A stretch of 64,000 bases of DNA from Balneolaceae bacterium (GTDB lineage: Bacteria; Bacteroidota; Rhodothermia; Balneolales; Balneolaceae), in contig JAFIFB010000075.1 of the NCBI GenBank assembly GCA_020832285.1, positions 60,726-124,725 of the forward strand, read 5' to 3'. The notes below the pieces were generated by a model that searched no databases, was not told the DNA's origin, and saw only the letters and a list, made by a program, of their open reading frames with translations. A program made the position numbers and the translations under genes. Each line of letters starts with the position of its first letter. Position 1 is the first letter of the stretch. This document shows positions 47,570 to 56,889 of this stretch, in pieces.

Positions 47570-48231
47570 AAACTAAAATCATCATTATTGTAGCGTTTTT
47601 TATCGCGGTTATATTTGGAGCGCTGTCATGTAATATTTTTGACAGTGGATCAAGTTCATCAGGAACAAGCCCCATCGGTGGTGACCCATCCCCGATGGGA
47701 TCTGCAGGAAATACATTCGAAGTACCGGCACTACCGGGTACATCCAATCGAGTCATTGAAGTTACTTCAAGAAACGGAGATGTATCCACAATTACCGGAA
47801 GTGCAACAATAACAGACCAAACTTATCTTTCGATTGCACAGGCCTTGCCTTTCATTCAGGTAGATGGTGACCGGGCCTCGGCAAGCCAGAAATATCGGGT
47901 TACCAAAAGAGGTATTCAAAATGTATTTGATGACGGAAAATCTCTAACCATCGTAAATTACAACGCTAAAGTTGGCGACACCTATAAGCTCAAACGAAAT
48001 GGACATACCATTGAACGGAGAGTAACTAAAGTTTCAAAAGAGGATGATTTTTTGTGGGGTTTTATGTACATCAAAACCATCCAGGTAGAAGAAACAGGGT
48101 CCGGTATTCCGGGAGTATCCAAACTGAAGTATTACGCGAATCATCGGTTTGGAATAGTAGGCATGGATATTTTTTTTGAGGATGGATCCACACAATACAT
48201 TTATGTATACAGCGATGCCTATAATGACTGA
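47566..48231 (+). CDS. Lipoprotein, unknown function
   Basis: A 221-residue lipoprotein. The signal (KTKIIIIVAFFIAVIFGALSC) has a lipobox-like GALSC, followed by a Ser/Gly/Pro-rich tether (residues about 25-50). The mature part is beta-rich with no family I recognise; segments such as YRVTKRGIQNVFDDGKSL and GDTYKLKRNGHTIERRV suggest a small barrel. Translationally coupled to the upstream membrane protein. It is convergent with the spermidine-synthase-like gene. Confidence 0.8.
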   Translation: MKTKIIIIVAFFIAVIFGALSCNIFDSGSSSSGTSPIGGDPSPMGSAGNTFEVPALPGTSNRVIEVTSRNGDVSTITGSATITDQTYLSIAQALPFIQVDGDRASASQKYRVTKRGIQNVFDDGKSLTIVNYNAKVGDTYKLKRNGHTIERRVTKVSKEDDFLWGFMYIKTIQVEETGSGIPGVSKLKYYANHRFGIVGMDIFFEDGSTQYIYVYSDAYND

Positions 48232-48306
48232 AAGTATTAAAAAGAAAACGTAATGAATGCTGAAAACTCTCAGTACCACCCGGCTGATAAACAATTAGCA
48301 GAGCGT

Positions 48307-50784
48307 TTACCAGCCGGTTGGATGAGAAGTATTTCTCCACATCCAGCTTGTAAATGCAGCCAATAAATAACAACCCAGCCCGATAAGAATTACATTACTG
48401 AAGCCGATCGACATCGAGAGCATAATAGCGAGAGGAGCAGCCGTTACTGATGCAATTCCATTGATTCCCCAAGCCCAGGGAATGAGGCTGTCACTTTGAT
48501 GTTCCAGTACTTCCATTCCGCTGGGAAACATCCATCCCATAAAAAAGGAGACAGGCATCAGCATCAACACAGTAACAAGATATCGCCAGACAGTACCGGC
48601 TCCGACGAATATGTCCAGAATCGGGCCGGATGCAAACAAGAGGAATGCGGTAGTGAAAAAAATCGCAGCCACGGCAATTCTAATTCTGTGGTTAGCGATT
48701 AGCCCCAGTTTTTTCTGAATACTGCTTCCCAATCCTGAAAAAATAAGAATTGAAGTAAAAATGGCGGAGACACTAACAATCGGGTCACCCAAAAATTTGG
48801 TGAAAATCTGGATGAATGTAATCTCTACAAACATAAAACCCGTACCAATAGCAAAAAAATAGATCAGTGTAGGCATCTTATTTTTTGAAGCCAGGTAGGT
48901 TGGCAGCCGGAATAAAAGCGGTGCGATAATCAGTAAAAGAGCCACAGCAGCAAGCTGGATGAATGTGATCAGCAGAATCACATAGCCCAGCTCAAGCCGC
49001 TGGAACCATTCATCGCCATAGGTTTCCAGAAAAAGATCAAGTGAACTCCATTTAAAGTAATCCTGAAAATATGGACGATCATCAGTGGGCGCACGCACAT
49101 TATAGGCCCAGTCATCGTAAAAATGTTCTGCATCGCCAAACAGAATTTGCTGAATGGCGTGATGGATATAGGAGTAGTTGGCATCATCCGGTCCTTCAAT
49201 CAAGTTCATTTGATCGATCTCTTCGGTGATGATACCCGGATAATATTCACGGTCGAGCTGAAGTATTCGTGCTTCTTCAAGAAACCGGCTGATCAGCTCT
49301 TCGGTGATGGGAGATTTGGTAAGCAGTGTATTTGCAGCCAGGTAGTTGCGGCTCACGAGAAGATGGTTTTCGGGTGAATCTCCACTGAAGCCGGCAATCG
49401 CATCCGAAAACATCGAAAAGATTTTAATATTGTCACGCGGCGGGGACTGAATGCCTCTCGTGATGCTGATAAGCCCATCATCCGACAAAAGTTGGCGTGC
49501 CTTTGCAATCGATTCTGTGGTGAGCAGATAATCTTCGTTCAGCCCCTGAAGACCTCCTGTGCCAGTTGCCATCGTTTCTCCAGCAACAAAATGGATAAGA
49601 TCGTACTGCCGGTTCGTCCGGTCGAGATAGAGCCGTGGGTGCTGAATGATCACTTCAACCCGTTCATCATCGAACACAGAACCGCCAAGATCAAAAATAT
49701 CCTCTCTGAACAGATCATAAATCTGAGGATTGGTTTGCACTACCGTGATTCTTTCAGCCCCCATTCGTTTGGCCAGCCACACATTTACACCGCCGGATTC
49801 ACCCAAGAGTAAAACATGCGGATTTTCCAGTATCCGGTATGGAAGCGACTGTGGTGTATAATCCATAACACCAGCCTGTTCGGCGTTATCAATCGAAAAA
49901 ACAGCCCCGGCCACTTCTCCATCTATCAGCAGAGCGAGCTGAGTGGGAGGCAGAGCCGTTGCAAGCGGGCTGGCAAAGAGGGTGTGATGAAAGGTCGTTG
50001 AAGAGTAGACATCAATCTGTCCGCGCGGTCCGAACCGCTCCTGAATCAGTTCGGCATCCCCCTGAATTTCGAGCTGTTGAAAGTTAGCAAGACTTTTATA
50101 GGGATCTACAGAATAAGGCGGATCGGACTTCATTGAGTAAACTGCTCCGCCCAATCCAATCAACAATAGCATTAAATTCACCGGAATATTAAATGACAGT
50201 TCCCGGAATCCGGATATAAAAAAGAACACCATCGCAATAAATACAATCGGTGCGATAGTTACCGGTAGCTGATAGGCCGGGAACAGGTACATCAGGAAAA
50301 GTGCAACAATGCCGCCAATTCCGCTCCCGATCAGATTAGCACCGTAAAGTTCGGGTACCTCTTTTTTAAAATATGAGAGCATAAACCCAATGATGGTGCC
50401 CCCGAAAAAGAAGGGGATGAAGATCAGGAGATTGTAATAAATTAACAACCTGAGCTGTTCGCCACTGTAGAGTACATACTGAGTATCGAGCGGGAGAGAT
50501 TGTGCGGTAGTATAAGAAATGGGAATGGAAATCAGGAAAAGCAGGTGGAACAGAAGATTCAAGAAATAGAAATTCCGTTTCAGCAGGTCGAAAAAGAGGG
50601 CCAGAAATGTTCCGCTGGCACCAAAACCGAGCAGCGCTGTACTGATTACAAGGTAGGAAAAATGGTAGTAATGGCTTACCGAAAGGGCTCGCATCAGCAT
50701 CAGCTGCAGGGCGATGACAGCGATGGACACGAAAAAGATGGCAACGGCACTCCAGCGGTTGTACGAAGACAGGTTATTGTTCAT
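48307..50784 (-). CDS. Spermidine synthase-like membrane protein
   Basis: An 825-residue inner-membrane protein with a methyltransferase/polyamine-synthase-like domain between two membrane blocks. N-terminal helices (FFVSIAVIALQLMLMRALSV, YLVISTALLGFGASGTFLAL and others, residues about 10-230) are followed by a soluble Rossmann-type region (LLLGESGGVNVWLAKRMGA, ITVVQTNPQIYDLF, DLIHFVAGETMATGTGGLQG), then C-terminal helices. The first binding loop reads GESGGVN and carries the spermidine-synthase-type glycine pattern. This architecture is widespread but of unproven function. It reads in the same direction as pcm upstream (87-bp gap), so an operon is likely. Confidence 0.8.
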   Translation of the reverse strand: MNNNLSSYNRWSAVAIFFVSIAVIALQLMLMRALSVSHYYHFSYLVISTALLGFGASGTFLALFFDLLKRNFYFLNLLFHLLFLISIPISYTTAQSLPLDTQYVLYSGEQLRLLIYYNLLIFIPFFFGGTIIGFMLSYFKKEVPELYGANLIGSGIGGIVALFLMYLFPAYQLPVTIAPIVFIAMVFFFISGFRELSFNIPVNLMLLLIGLGGAVYSMKSDPPYSVDPYKSLANFQQLEIQGDAELIQERFGPRGQIDVYSSTTFHHTLFASPLATALPPTQLALLIDGEVAGAVFSIDNAEQAGVMDYTPQSLPYRILENPHVLLLGESGGVNVWLAKRMGAERITVVQTNPQIYDLFREDIFDLGGSVFDDERVEVIIQHPRLYLDRTNRQYDLIHFVAGETMATGTGGLQGLNEDYLLTTESIAKARQLLSDDGLISITRGIQSPPRDNIKIFSMFSDAIAGFSGDSPENHLLVSRNYLAANTLLTKSPITEELISRFLEEARILQLDREYYPGIITEEIDQMNLIEGPDDANYSYIHHAIQQILFGDAEHFYDDWAYNVRAPTDDRPYFQDYFKWSSLDLFLETYGDEWFQRLELGYVILLITFIQLAAVALLLIIAPLLFRLPTYLASKNKMPTLIYFFAIGTGFMFVEITFIQIFTKFLGDPIVSVSAIFTSILIFSGLGSSIQKKLGLIANHRIRIAVAAIFFTTAFLLFASGPILDIFVGAGTVWRYLVTVLMLMPVSFFMGWMFPSGMEVLEHQSDSLIPWAWGINGIASVTAAPLAIMLSMSIGFSNVILIGLGCYLLAAFTSWMWRNTSHPTGW

Positions 50785-50871
50785 GCTTGAATTTCCAAAA
50801 GTTGAACCAGCTGGTTCTCAAAATAAGATTTCTGAGATTTCATGAGTTCAAAAATCATAAATCGAAAATCA

Positions 50872-51678
50872 TCAGTTCTGCTGCTCCTGCGCCGTACCGG
50901 TCATCGGCACAAAACGCACGGGCAACACCCGTTCTGTTCTTACATCCCCTTCTTCCGATTTGGTCACGCGCATCAGAATTTGAGTCTGATATGGGCTGCC
51001 CACCGGAATTGCAATGACACCGCCTGGTTTTAATTGTTCGAGCAGTGGTGGCGGTACGTGCCCTGCTGCGGCGGTTACGATGATTTTATCGAATGGGGCA
51101 TGTTCTTCCCATCCGTAGTAGCCGTCACCGATCTTGGTTTCGATGGTGTGGTAACCCAGTTCTTCATACACTTCACCTGCTTGCCTCCCCAGTGGTTCCA
51201 CAATTTCAATGGAATAGATGTAGGGTGTTAGTTCTGAGAGTACAGCTGCATGATATCCGCTGCCAGTGCCGATTTCAAGGACTTTGTCACCCGGTTCAAT
51301 ATCCAGCATTTCGGCCATGAGTGCTACAATATAAGGCTGAGAGATGGTTTGACCGTGACCGATTGGCAAAGGATTGTTTTGATAGGAATTGTGTCGCTGG
51401 TTTTCGGGTACAAACAGGTGCCGTGGCACATTCAGCATCGCTTCAATCACATCGGGATCTGTAATTCCCTGGTCAATAATACCGGTCTGCACAAGCTGTT
51501 CTCTCTCCTCTTGGTATTCCGAAAAACGCGGACGATCCCATTCAAGAGTGTCAGATATGGATGAGCTTTGGTTTTCATCAGACAAAAAGTGCTTCAAAGG
51601 AGCCAGCTCCCCATTCGGCTGAACGTATCCGGTTGCTGCCAGCAAAAGTGTAAATAAAAATGTGAAAATTAATTTCAT
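50872..51678 (-). CDS. pcm: Exported protein-L-isoaspartate O-methyltransferase
   Basis: PCMT repairs L-isoaspartyl residues in aged proteins using SAM. Family motifs are NVPRHLFVPENQRHNSY, the acceptor loop LPIGHGQTISQPYIVALMAE, SAM motif I KVLEIGTGSGYHAAVLSEL, and PPPLLEQLKPGGVIAIPVG. The first 20 residues (KLIFTFLFTLLLAATGYVQ) look like a signal peptide, followed by about 50 extra residues before the catalytic domain, so the enzyme is probably periplasmic. That is unusual for a SAM-dependent enzyme, although exported PCMTs occur. At 268 residues it is about 50 longer than cytosolic PCMT. It is upstream of, and co-directional with, the spermidine-synthase-like gene. Confidence 0.9.
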   Translation of the reverse strand: MKLIFTFLFTLLLAATGYVQPNGELAPLKHFLSDENQSSSISDTLEWDRPRFSEYQEEREQLVQTGIIDQGITDPDVIEAMLNVPRHLFVPENQRHNSYQNNPLPIGHGQTISQPYIVALMAEMLDIEPGDKVLEIGTGSGYHAAVLSELTPYIYSIEIVEPLGRQAGEVYEELGYHTIETKIGDGYYGWEEHAPFDKIIVTAAAGHVPPPLLEQLKPGGVIAIPVGSPYQTQILMRVTKSEEGDVRTERVLPVRFVPMTGTAQEQQN

Positions 51679-51818
51679 GATATACTATCAAATTTATTAG
51701 CAATTATTTTGCCATTATATAGGTATCGCTTCTTCTTTATGGGTAACTCTGTATATAACGGATTAGTACATGGCTTTCAATCTTTTAAACTAAAAAACGG
51801 TGCTGAAACATTATTAAT

Positions 51819-52262
51819 ATGACAGAGGAATGTAGTTACAAAACAGTTTTTATAATTTTGATTCTATCGGCAATCACCGCAATTTCTTGTGACTCTGTCT
51901 CTACTGTTTGCAGCTCAGAATTCCGGTATCTTGGGGTGAGCGTATTTATGGAAGATGGAACTACTCCGGTTGTATTTGATGAGGTAATACTTACTGATGG
52001 GCAAAGTGGGCAGTCTATTGAGCTTTGCGGGAAAGAGGAGCCTGAATGCTCTGATGATTACATTATGGGTATTCCGGAAAGCGGAAGTTATACGATCTTT
52101 CATGACGGACTGAGAAACCGGATCGGGTTTTATCCGATGAAGCTTTTATTTGAAGGAAGGAACGAATCCATAACTGTTAAACAGGTGTTTCTGATCGGGG
52201 ATGACGGCTGCCATGTAAACAAATTGTCAGGACCGACTACTTTAAATGTGAAAACGGAATAA
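51819..52262 (+). CDS. Putative lipoprotein, unknown function
   Basis: A 147-residue protein starting MTEECSYK, then a hydrophobic stretch (TVFIILILSAITAISC) that ends in a lipobox-like AISC. The mature part has several cysteines (VCSSEF, IELCGKEEPECSDD, GDDGCHVN) that may form disulfides, and a carboxypeptidase-regulatory-like beta pattern (GVSVFMEDGTTPVVFDEV, SGSYTIFHDG). No family was recognised. It stands alone. A lipid anchor is likely; the function is unknown. Confidence 0.7.
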   Translation: MTEECSYKTVFIILILSAITAISCDSVSTVCSSEFRYLGVSVFMEDGTTPVVFDEVILTDGQSGQSIELCGKEEPECSDDYIMGIPESGSYTIFHDGLRNRIGFYPMKLLFEGRNESITVKQVFLIGDDGCHVNKLSGPTTLNVKTE

Positions 52263-52578
52263 ATCCAGATTGTAAGCCCGCATTTCGTTTCACGGGAATC
52301 GCTCTCGACACTTTCCATATTCTTGAAGCTGCAACGTATATGTTCGTATATAAGGGACTTGCCAGTAATTAAATTACCATTCACGGGAATAAGTTAGTGC
52401 CTGGTGAGTAATTGAATATTATGAGCTGAATAAATGCACGTGAAAGATAAGTCTCACAAATATTCGTACGTTTATAGCGAATCGATTCAAACAAAGTTGC
52501 TAAACAGGCACTATAAAGCTGCCCCAAATGATTTCAGGACAGCTTATATACATATTCTATTTTGGAATATACCGGTTT
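52263..52578. other. Gene-free stretch with a repeat fragment
   Basis: No credible coding frame. Bases 52277-52302 contain CCCGCATTTCGTTTCAC followed by GGGAATCGC. The first part matches 33246-33262 at 16 of 17 positions, and the second is the reverse complement of the core of the 33029/33382 repeats. It therefore appears to be another degenerate copy of the same interspersed element. Nothing else was identified. Confidence 0.5.
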
Positions 52579-52989
52579 TTAATTCTGCGGCAGATCTACT
52601 TCAAAGTCGAGAGATACGGAATTGACCGGTTCCTGGAACCGCAGCTGCAAATCAACGTCATCTTCCTGTACCGAGCGGATTTCACCTGCAACTTCATATT
52701 CAAAAATAATGGTTGTAATAGTATCTTCAGACGGGCCAAATATGGGTGTGGACAAAAAACCTGATACATCCGTTTCAAAGGGAGCTATGTCCACTGGCTG
52801 ATCGAACTCTTCAACTTCAATAATCAAAAATACATCAAAATTAGAGAGTGGTTCACCGGTTGCAGCATCAGAAAATGTCGCTTCAATTTCAGCAACTGCA
52901 TCCTCTTGCTGTTCAGCTTCCTGTTCATCTAGACAAGCGGTGAATAGTAATGCAATTGTAGTAATTAGAAGTAATAAAGATTTCTTCAT
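52579..52989 (-). CDS. Lipoprotein, unknown function
   Basis: A 136-residue lipoprotein: signal KKSLLLLITTIALLFTAC with lipobox FTAC, then an acidic tether (LDEQEAEQQEDAVAEIE). The mature domain is a single beta-sandwich-like unit of the carboxypeptidase-regulatory style (ATFSDAATGEPLSNFDVFL, TDVSGFLSTPIFGPSED, IIFEYEV, VSLDFEVDLPQN). A decayed copy of the same gene lies about 600 bp away at 53605-53850. The function is unknown. Confidence 0.82.
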   Translation of the reverse strand: MKKSLLLLITTIALLFTACLDEQEAEQQEDAVAEIEATFSDAATGEPLSNFDVFLIIEVEEFDQPVDIAPFETDVSGFLSTPIFGPSEDTITTIIFEYEVAGEIRSVQEDDVDLQLRFQEPVNSVSLDFEVDLPQN

Positions 52990-53378
52990 CTTATGTTATT
53001 GGGTTGGATTTGATATAAAATTAAATAATCTATTAATTAAGTCCCGAAACGGCCTGCTATACTATATCATGTATAAGAAATCAGATTTTTAATGATTTTT
53101 ACGTAATTCGGAATATTATTCAATAATTCCGGACGTGAAATCTATGCAAGTAAACCTCTTACGAATTGCTTATTTCAATATCTGAATTAAACTTTTTTGT
53201 AAAACTTATGCAGTGCCCGGCGGCCGTAGAACAAACATACTTTTTAAGATAGATTAAACGCTACACTGCATTTTCGTGTCATGTCAGGGTTTATATTGAG
53301 CTAAAAATTCTCCCCTGCTTATGAAAGGAGATGGGTTTTTTAATAACCCGATACAATATCGTTGACATGACAATATAG

Positions 53379-53579
53379 AGGTACCTGATAAATAGTGGTC
53401 TGGAGATGCAGGAGAACCATAAGAAAGATGAGTATGGCAGCCACTGCGACATGGATAGCTGCCTGATCTATTACCGGGTGAACATGACCGGTATTTTAAT
53501 TAAAAATCAGCTCGGTGACTCTATTCACGACCACGATGAATTTTGCACTGCTGACCTGCAAATTTCCGGTGACCAGTGA
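53379..53579 (+). pseudogene. 3' remnant of a metalloprotease-like gene (HC-x4-C zincin tail)
   Basis: An open frame of 66 codons after a TAG at 53376, internal ATG at 53406, stop at 53577. It reads YLINSGLEMQENHKKDEYGS, then HCDMDSCLIYYRV, then DEFCTADLQ. The C-x4-C-x-(M) spacing after a conserved histidine, followed by a later cysteine, resembles the C-terminal half of archaemetzincin-type proteases and of secreted Bacteroidota metalloproteases. The expected Met-turn residue is Ile here. Just upstream, the sequence CATGACAATATAGAGG could be the eroded HExxH codons, now out of frame. I see no intact N-terminal part, so I call it a remnant. It is shorter than 60 residues from its ATG. Confidence 0.55.
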
Positions 53580-53604
53580 TATAAAAAATTGCCATTATAT
53601 GAAA

Positions 53605-53850
53605 TTATGGTGTCCGGTCGACCTCAAATTCCAATGTCAAAGTTTTATGGGATTCCCGGAATTCAATCAACAATTCTACTTCCTTTTCAATTTAGCTGTA
53701 TTCATTATTTACATCATACTGAATAACAATGCCAGTAATTACATCTTCAAATATGCTGAATATCTGGGTAGAAAAAACCAGCGGTATCAGTTTTATAAAA
53801 ATCATGAATATTAGGCTCTCCACCGTTTACTCCCAATAGTAAAATGACTT
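53605..53850 (-). pseudogene. Decayed paralogue of the 52579-52989 lipoprotein
   Basis: Read on the minus strand, the fragments GGEPNIHDFYKTDTAGFFYP, then (one frame on) IFSIFEDVITGIVIQYDVNN, a TAA stop, then IEKEVELLIEFRESHKTLTL and EFEVDRTP-stop align in order with the neighbouring lipoprotein (TGEPLSNFD, FETDVSGFLSTP, SEDTITTIIFEYEV, DDVDLQLRFQEP, SLDFEVDLPQN). There is one frameshift near 53762, one in-frame stop, and a missing middle block of about 15 residues. The 5' signal-peptide part is not recognisable. This is a clear dead copy of the local gene. Confidence 0.75.
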
Positions 53851-54132
53851 ATATGTATATTTATATTATTTAAATTTAAAAAAAATGTTACACATTATAT
53901 TAGACATGAAACACATTCAGATATCTTCATACGATTTTAATCTGTGAATTGAGAAAAGAAAACAACATTTAATTTTTTTATCCTGATAAAGGTGCTTTAC
54001 TATTACACCAATAAGTTGTGTATTGGTTAGGAATTAAATATTCTATATTCACATACTTTACCAATACTAAAAATGCTATTCTGATACTCTTAATTATAAT
54101 TAAACATACACTTAGTGCTTTTTAAAAAATTA
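53851..54132. other. AT-rich upstream region of the DUF6807 gene
   Basis: No gene. A hairpin CCAATA-AGTTGTG-TATTGG (54008-54026) is followed by a further CCAATA at 54061-54066, about 70 bp before the start. Repeated CCAATA boxes could be an operator, but this is only suggestive. Confidence 0.3.
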
Positions 54133-55107
54133 ATGGAAATGAAATTTATTAAAATTAGCATCACTCTTTCTGTCTTGGTAACCCTATTGTTTTCTGCATG
54201 CAGTGATCGGGGAAATGAATCACAAAATGTAAAGGCTGTCATGGAAGATGACCGGATTGTCATTCTGATTAATGACGAAGAATTTTCTTCGTACCTGTTT
54301 GGTGAAGAACATAAATATCCATTCTTTTATCCCTTAAATGGGCCGGTTTCAGGACGATCGGTTACCGCGTGGGATCAGGAACCATATCCACATCATAGCT
54401 CACTGTACATTAGTTTGGACTGGGTACGCAGTGAGAATGTGGAACGGGGCAATTATTGGCAACCCCGTCACGAATTGGATACCGGGCAGGTCATGTCAAG
54501 AAATCCACAGATAATTGAATCAAACGGAAAGAAAGTTATACTGCAAGATGAAACTGACTGGATCGTACCGTCCTCAGGGAGTCATCAGCTTCGGGATATC
54601 CGAACCGTTACGATATGGGCTCCTTCACCCTCAATTCGACTCATGGATTTTCTGTTCGAATTTGAAATTCTTAAGGATCTCTCAATCGGGCCAACCGGCC
54701 ACTCATTTTTCAGTGCCCGAATGAGGCCCGAGCTTGCTGTTGGTGACCCGGATCGCGGCCCGGACTGGGCACACTTGGGTACAGGAACTATCATCGACTC
54801 TTATGGGAACCGTAACGAAGAAGGCACCAGGGAACAAGACGCAGACTGGTGTGCTTATTATGGCGAAAACAATGGTGTCATCGAAGGTGTTGCCATCATA
54901 CAGCACTCATATAACCCGTATTATCCTGCTCCATGGTTTAACCGTGATTATGGATTCATGTCACCGACTCCATTTGCTTTTGACGATGATCCCATCGAAC
55001 TGCAAGCCGGAACAACCTTAACATTCAGGTACCGAACTGTAATCTTTTCCGGTGATCCCGAAGAGATTGAAATCGACGCTTGGCGAGAAGATTTTGTAGC
55101 ACAATAG
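54133..55107 (+). CDS. DUF6807 (PmoA-like) lipoprotein
   Basis: A secreted or lipid-anchored protein of the DUF6807 family, frequent in FCB and Planctomycetes and often linked with sugar degradation, with no established reaction. The signal KFIKISITLSVLVTLLFSAC has lipobox FSAC. The family block YPFFYPLNGPVSGRSVTAWD with the following PHHSSLYISLDWV is present, and the middle and end (PTGHSFFSARMRPELA, WCAYYGENNGVIEGVAIIQH, PWFNRDYGFMSPTPF) are typical. I preferred ATG 54133 (or 54139) to the GTG at 54115 because it places a normal signal peptide at the N-terminus. No sugar genes are adjacent. Confidence 0.83.
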   Translation: MEMKFIKISITLSVLVTLLFSACSDRGNESQNVKAVMEDDRIVILINDEEFSSYLFGEEHKYPFFYPLNGPVSGRSVTAWDQEPYPHHSSLYISLDWVRSENVERGNYWQPRHELDTGQVMSRNPQIIESNGKKVILQDETDWIVPSSGSHQLRDIRTVTIWAPSPSIRLMDFLFEFEILKDLSIGPTGHSFFSARMRPELAVGDPDRGPDWAHLGTGTIIDSYGNRNEEGTREQDADWCAYYGENNGVIEGVAIIQHSYNPYYPAPWFNRDYGFMSPTPFAFDDDPIELQAGTTLTFRYRTVIFSGDPEEIEIDAWREDFVAQ

Positions 55108-55272
55108 GGTATAAAACACCATCGGATTCGGCCCGTCAATCAAATACGCTCGGGCAGTTAAGGTGTCATATATAAAAGTACAGGCGTGTATTTACTACAA
55201 ATTGATAGTGAGCATTTTGCCCAAATATGCTCATTTAGTTAGTTCTTAGGCAGGCTTTGTGTAATGCTTTTG

Positions 55273-56889
55273 CTAATCCTGCTTATATTTGAACAGGTTT
55301 TCAGCTCCTACTTTCTCCTCGGCTTGCGAAATAGCATATGCGCTTTCAAACAGAACGATCGGGTTTTCCTCCATATCCCGGGTTATATGTGTTGAATAGC
55401 TGCTTTCGAGCTTTTTAATAATCTCTTCACTTTCATTGGGCAGCCAGCGTGCTGAATGATAAGTCACTGCCTGCTGGTGTAGCTCAACATTGTACTCAGC
55501 AAGCATACGATGTGTAACTACATCGAACTGAAGTGCTCCAACTGTTCCCAGCAAAAGTTCATTACCCACTCCGTTCGGGACTTCAAACACGTGAACCACA
55601 CCCTCTTCCGACAGCTGCTTCAATCCTTCTCGTAACTGTTTTCGTTTGAATGGATCTTTGGTCGAAACTTTCATGAAGTGTTCTGGTGTGAAAAGCGGTA
55701 TCACATTAAACACTACTGGACTTTCAGCATGCAGGGTTGAACCGATCCTGAAAAAACCGGGATTGAAAAGCGATATTATATCGCCGGGATATGCCTCTTC
55801 CATAATGTGCCGTTCATCACCCATCAAGGTATGAGGGGTTGACATACGCACTTTTTTGCCCGTTCCAGAGTGAATAGCTTCAAGGCCGCGTTTAAACTGA
55901 CCGGAAGTAATCCGCACAAATGCTGCACAATCCCTGTGATCGGGATTCATGTTTGCCTGAAGTTTAAACACAAATCCGCTGAAAGATTCATCCAGAGATC
56001 TGTCTTTTCCTTCTGCATCCTGGTAGGGCTGCGGACTGGGTGCAAGATCGCGGAAATAATTCAGGAAAACGTCCAGTCCGAAATTATTCAGAGCTGATCC
56101 AAAGAATACCGGGGACGCTGCCCCCTTTTGAAAAGCATCCTTGTCCATATCGGCAAACATGTCTTCAATGAGCATAATCTCTTCCATTAGCTGCTCTTTT
56201 TCCGGCACGGAGAGTGAGCTCTTTTGCAGGCCTTGTTCAAGCGAGTAGATTTCGGCTTCGGCTTTTTTTGCACCGTGCTGAGTTTTGGTATAGAGGTGCA
56301 GCTCTTTACCTATTAAATCGTAAATACCCTGAAATTTTTGCCCGTAGCCTACCGGCCAGTTTGCCGGAATTGCCTCAATGCCCAGCCGATTTTCAATATT
56401 GCTAAGAATTTCGAGCGGCTCCATACCGGGACGATCACACTTATTAACAAAAGTGATGACCGGTACCTGCCGTAATTTACAGACCTCGAAAAGTTTTTCT
56501 GTCTGCTCCTCAACACCTTTAGCGACGTCGATTACCATCAACCCAGAATCAGCCGCAACAAGTGTGCGAAGGGTATCCTCAGAGAAATCTTTGTGACCTG
56601 GTGTATCGAGTAAGTTATATTTAATGTCGTCTTTTTCGAAACGGAGCACTGAAGAAGTTACCGAGATACCCCGCTCCTTTTCGATGGCCATCCAGTCTGA
56701 GGCAGCATATCGAGCCGCTTTACGTTGACGGATAGAGCCCGCTTCATGGATGGCCCCGCCATAAAGCAGAAGTTTCTCAGTCAGCGTAGTTTTTCCGGCA
56801 TCCGGGTGTGAAATAATTGCAAAGGTACGCCTCTTTTTTGCTTCATCGCTAATCCGTTGGCTGTGAACCGCCGTATCTGTTATAGCCAT
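55273..56889 (-). CDS. prfC: Peptide chain release factor 3
   Basis: RF3 is the translational GTPase that removes RF1/RF2 from ribosomes after peptide release. The G1 motif is SHPDAGKTTLTEKLL, switch II is LDTPGHKDFSEDT, and G4 is VNKCDRPG. The domain-2/3 region includes GSALNNFGLDVFLNYF and FKLQANMNPDHRDCAAFVRI; the C-terminus contains GTVGALQFDVVTHRM and ARWLP. The length of 538 residues is normal. It is convergent with the DUF6807 gene and followed upstream by a 468-bp gene-free gap. Confidence 0.97.
   Translation of the reverse strand: MAITDTAVHSQRISDEAKKRRTFAIISHPDAGKTTLTEKLLLYGGAIHEAGSIRQRKAARYAASDWMAIEKERGISVTSSVLRFEKDDIKYNLLDTPGHKDFSEDTLRTLVAADSGLMVIDVAKGVEEQTEKLFEVCKLRQVPVITFVNKCDRPGMEPLEILSNIENRLGIEAIPANWPVGYGQKFQGIYDLIGKELHLYTKTQHGAKKAEAEIYSLEQGLQKSSLSVPEKEQLMEEIMLIEDMFADMDKDAFQKGAASPVFFGSALNNFGLDVFLNYFRDLAPSPQPYQDAEGKDRSLDESFSGFVFKLQANMNPDHRDCAAFVRITSGQFKRGLEAIHSGTGKKVRMSTPHTLMGDERHIMEEAYPGDIISLFNPGFFRIGSTLHAESPVVFNVIPLFTPEHFMKVSTKDPFKRKQLREGLKQLSEEGVVHVFEVPNGVGNELLLGTVGALQFDVVTHRMLAEYNVELHQQAVTYHSARWLPNESEEIIKKLESSYSTHITRDMEENPIVLFESAYAISQAEEKVGAENLFKYKQD

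Noticed and set aside
47544..47789. Minus-strand frame over the start of the lipoprotein gene
   Set aside because: It is antisense to a lipoprotein with a clear signal and lipobox, which is coupled to the upstream gene.
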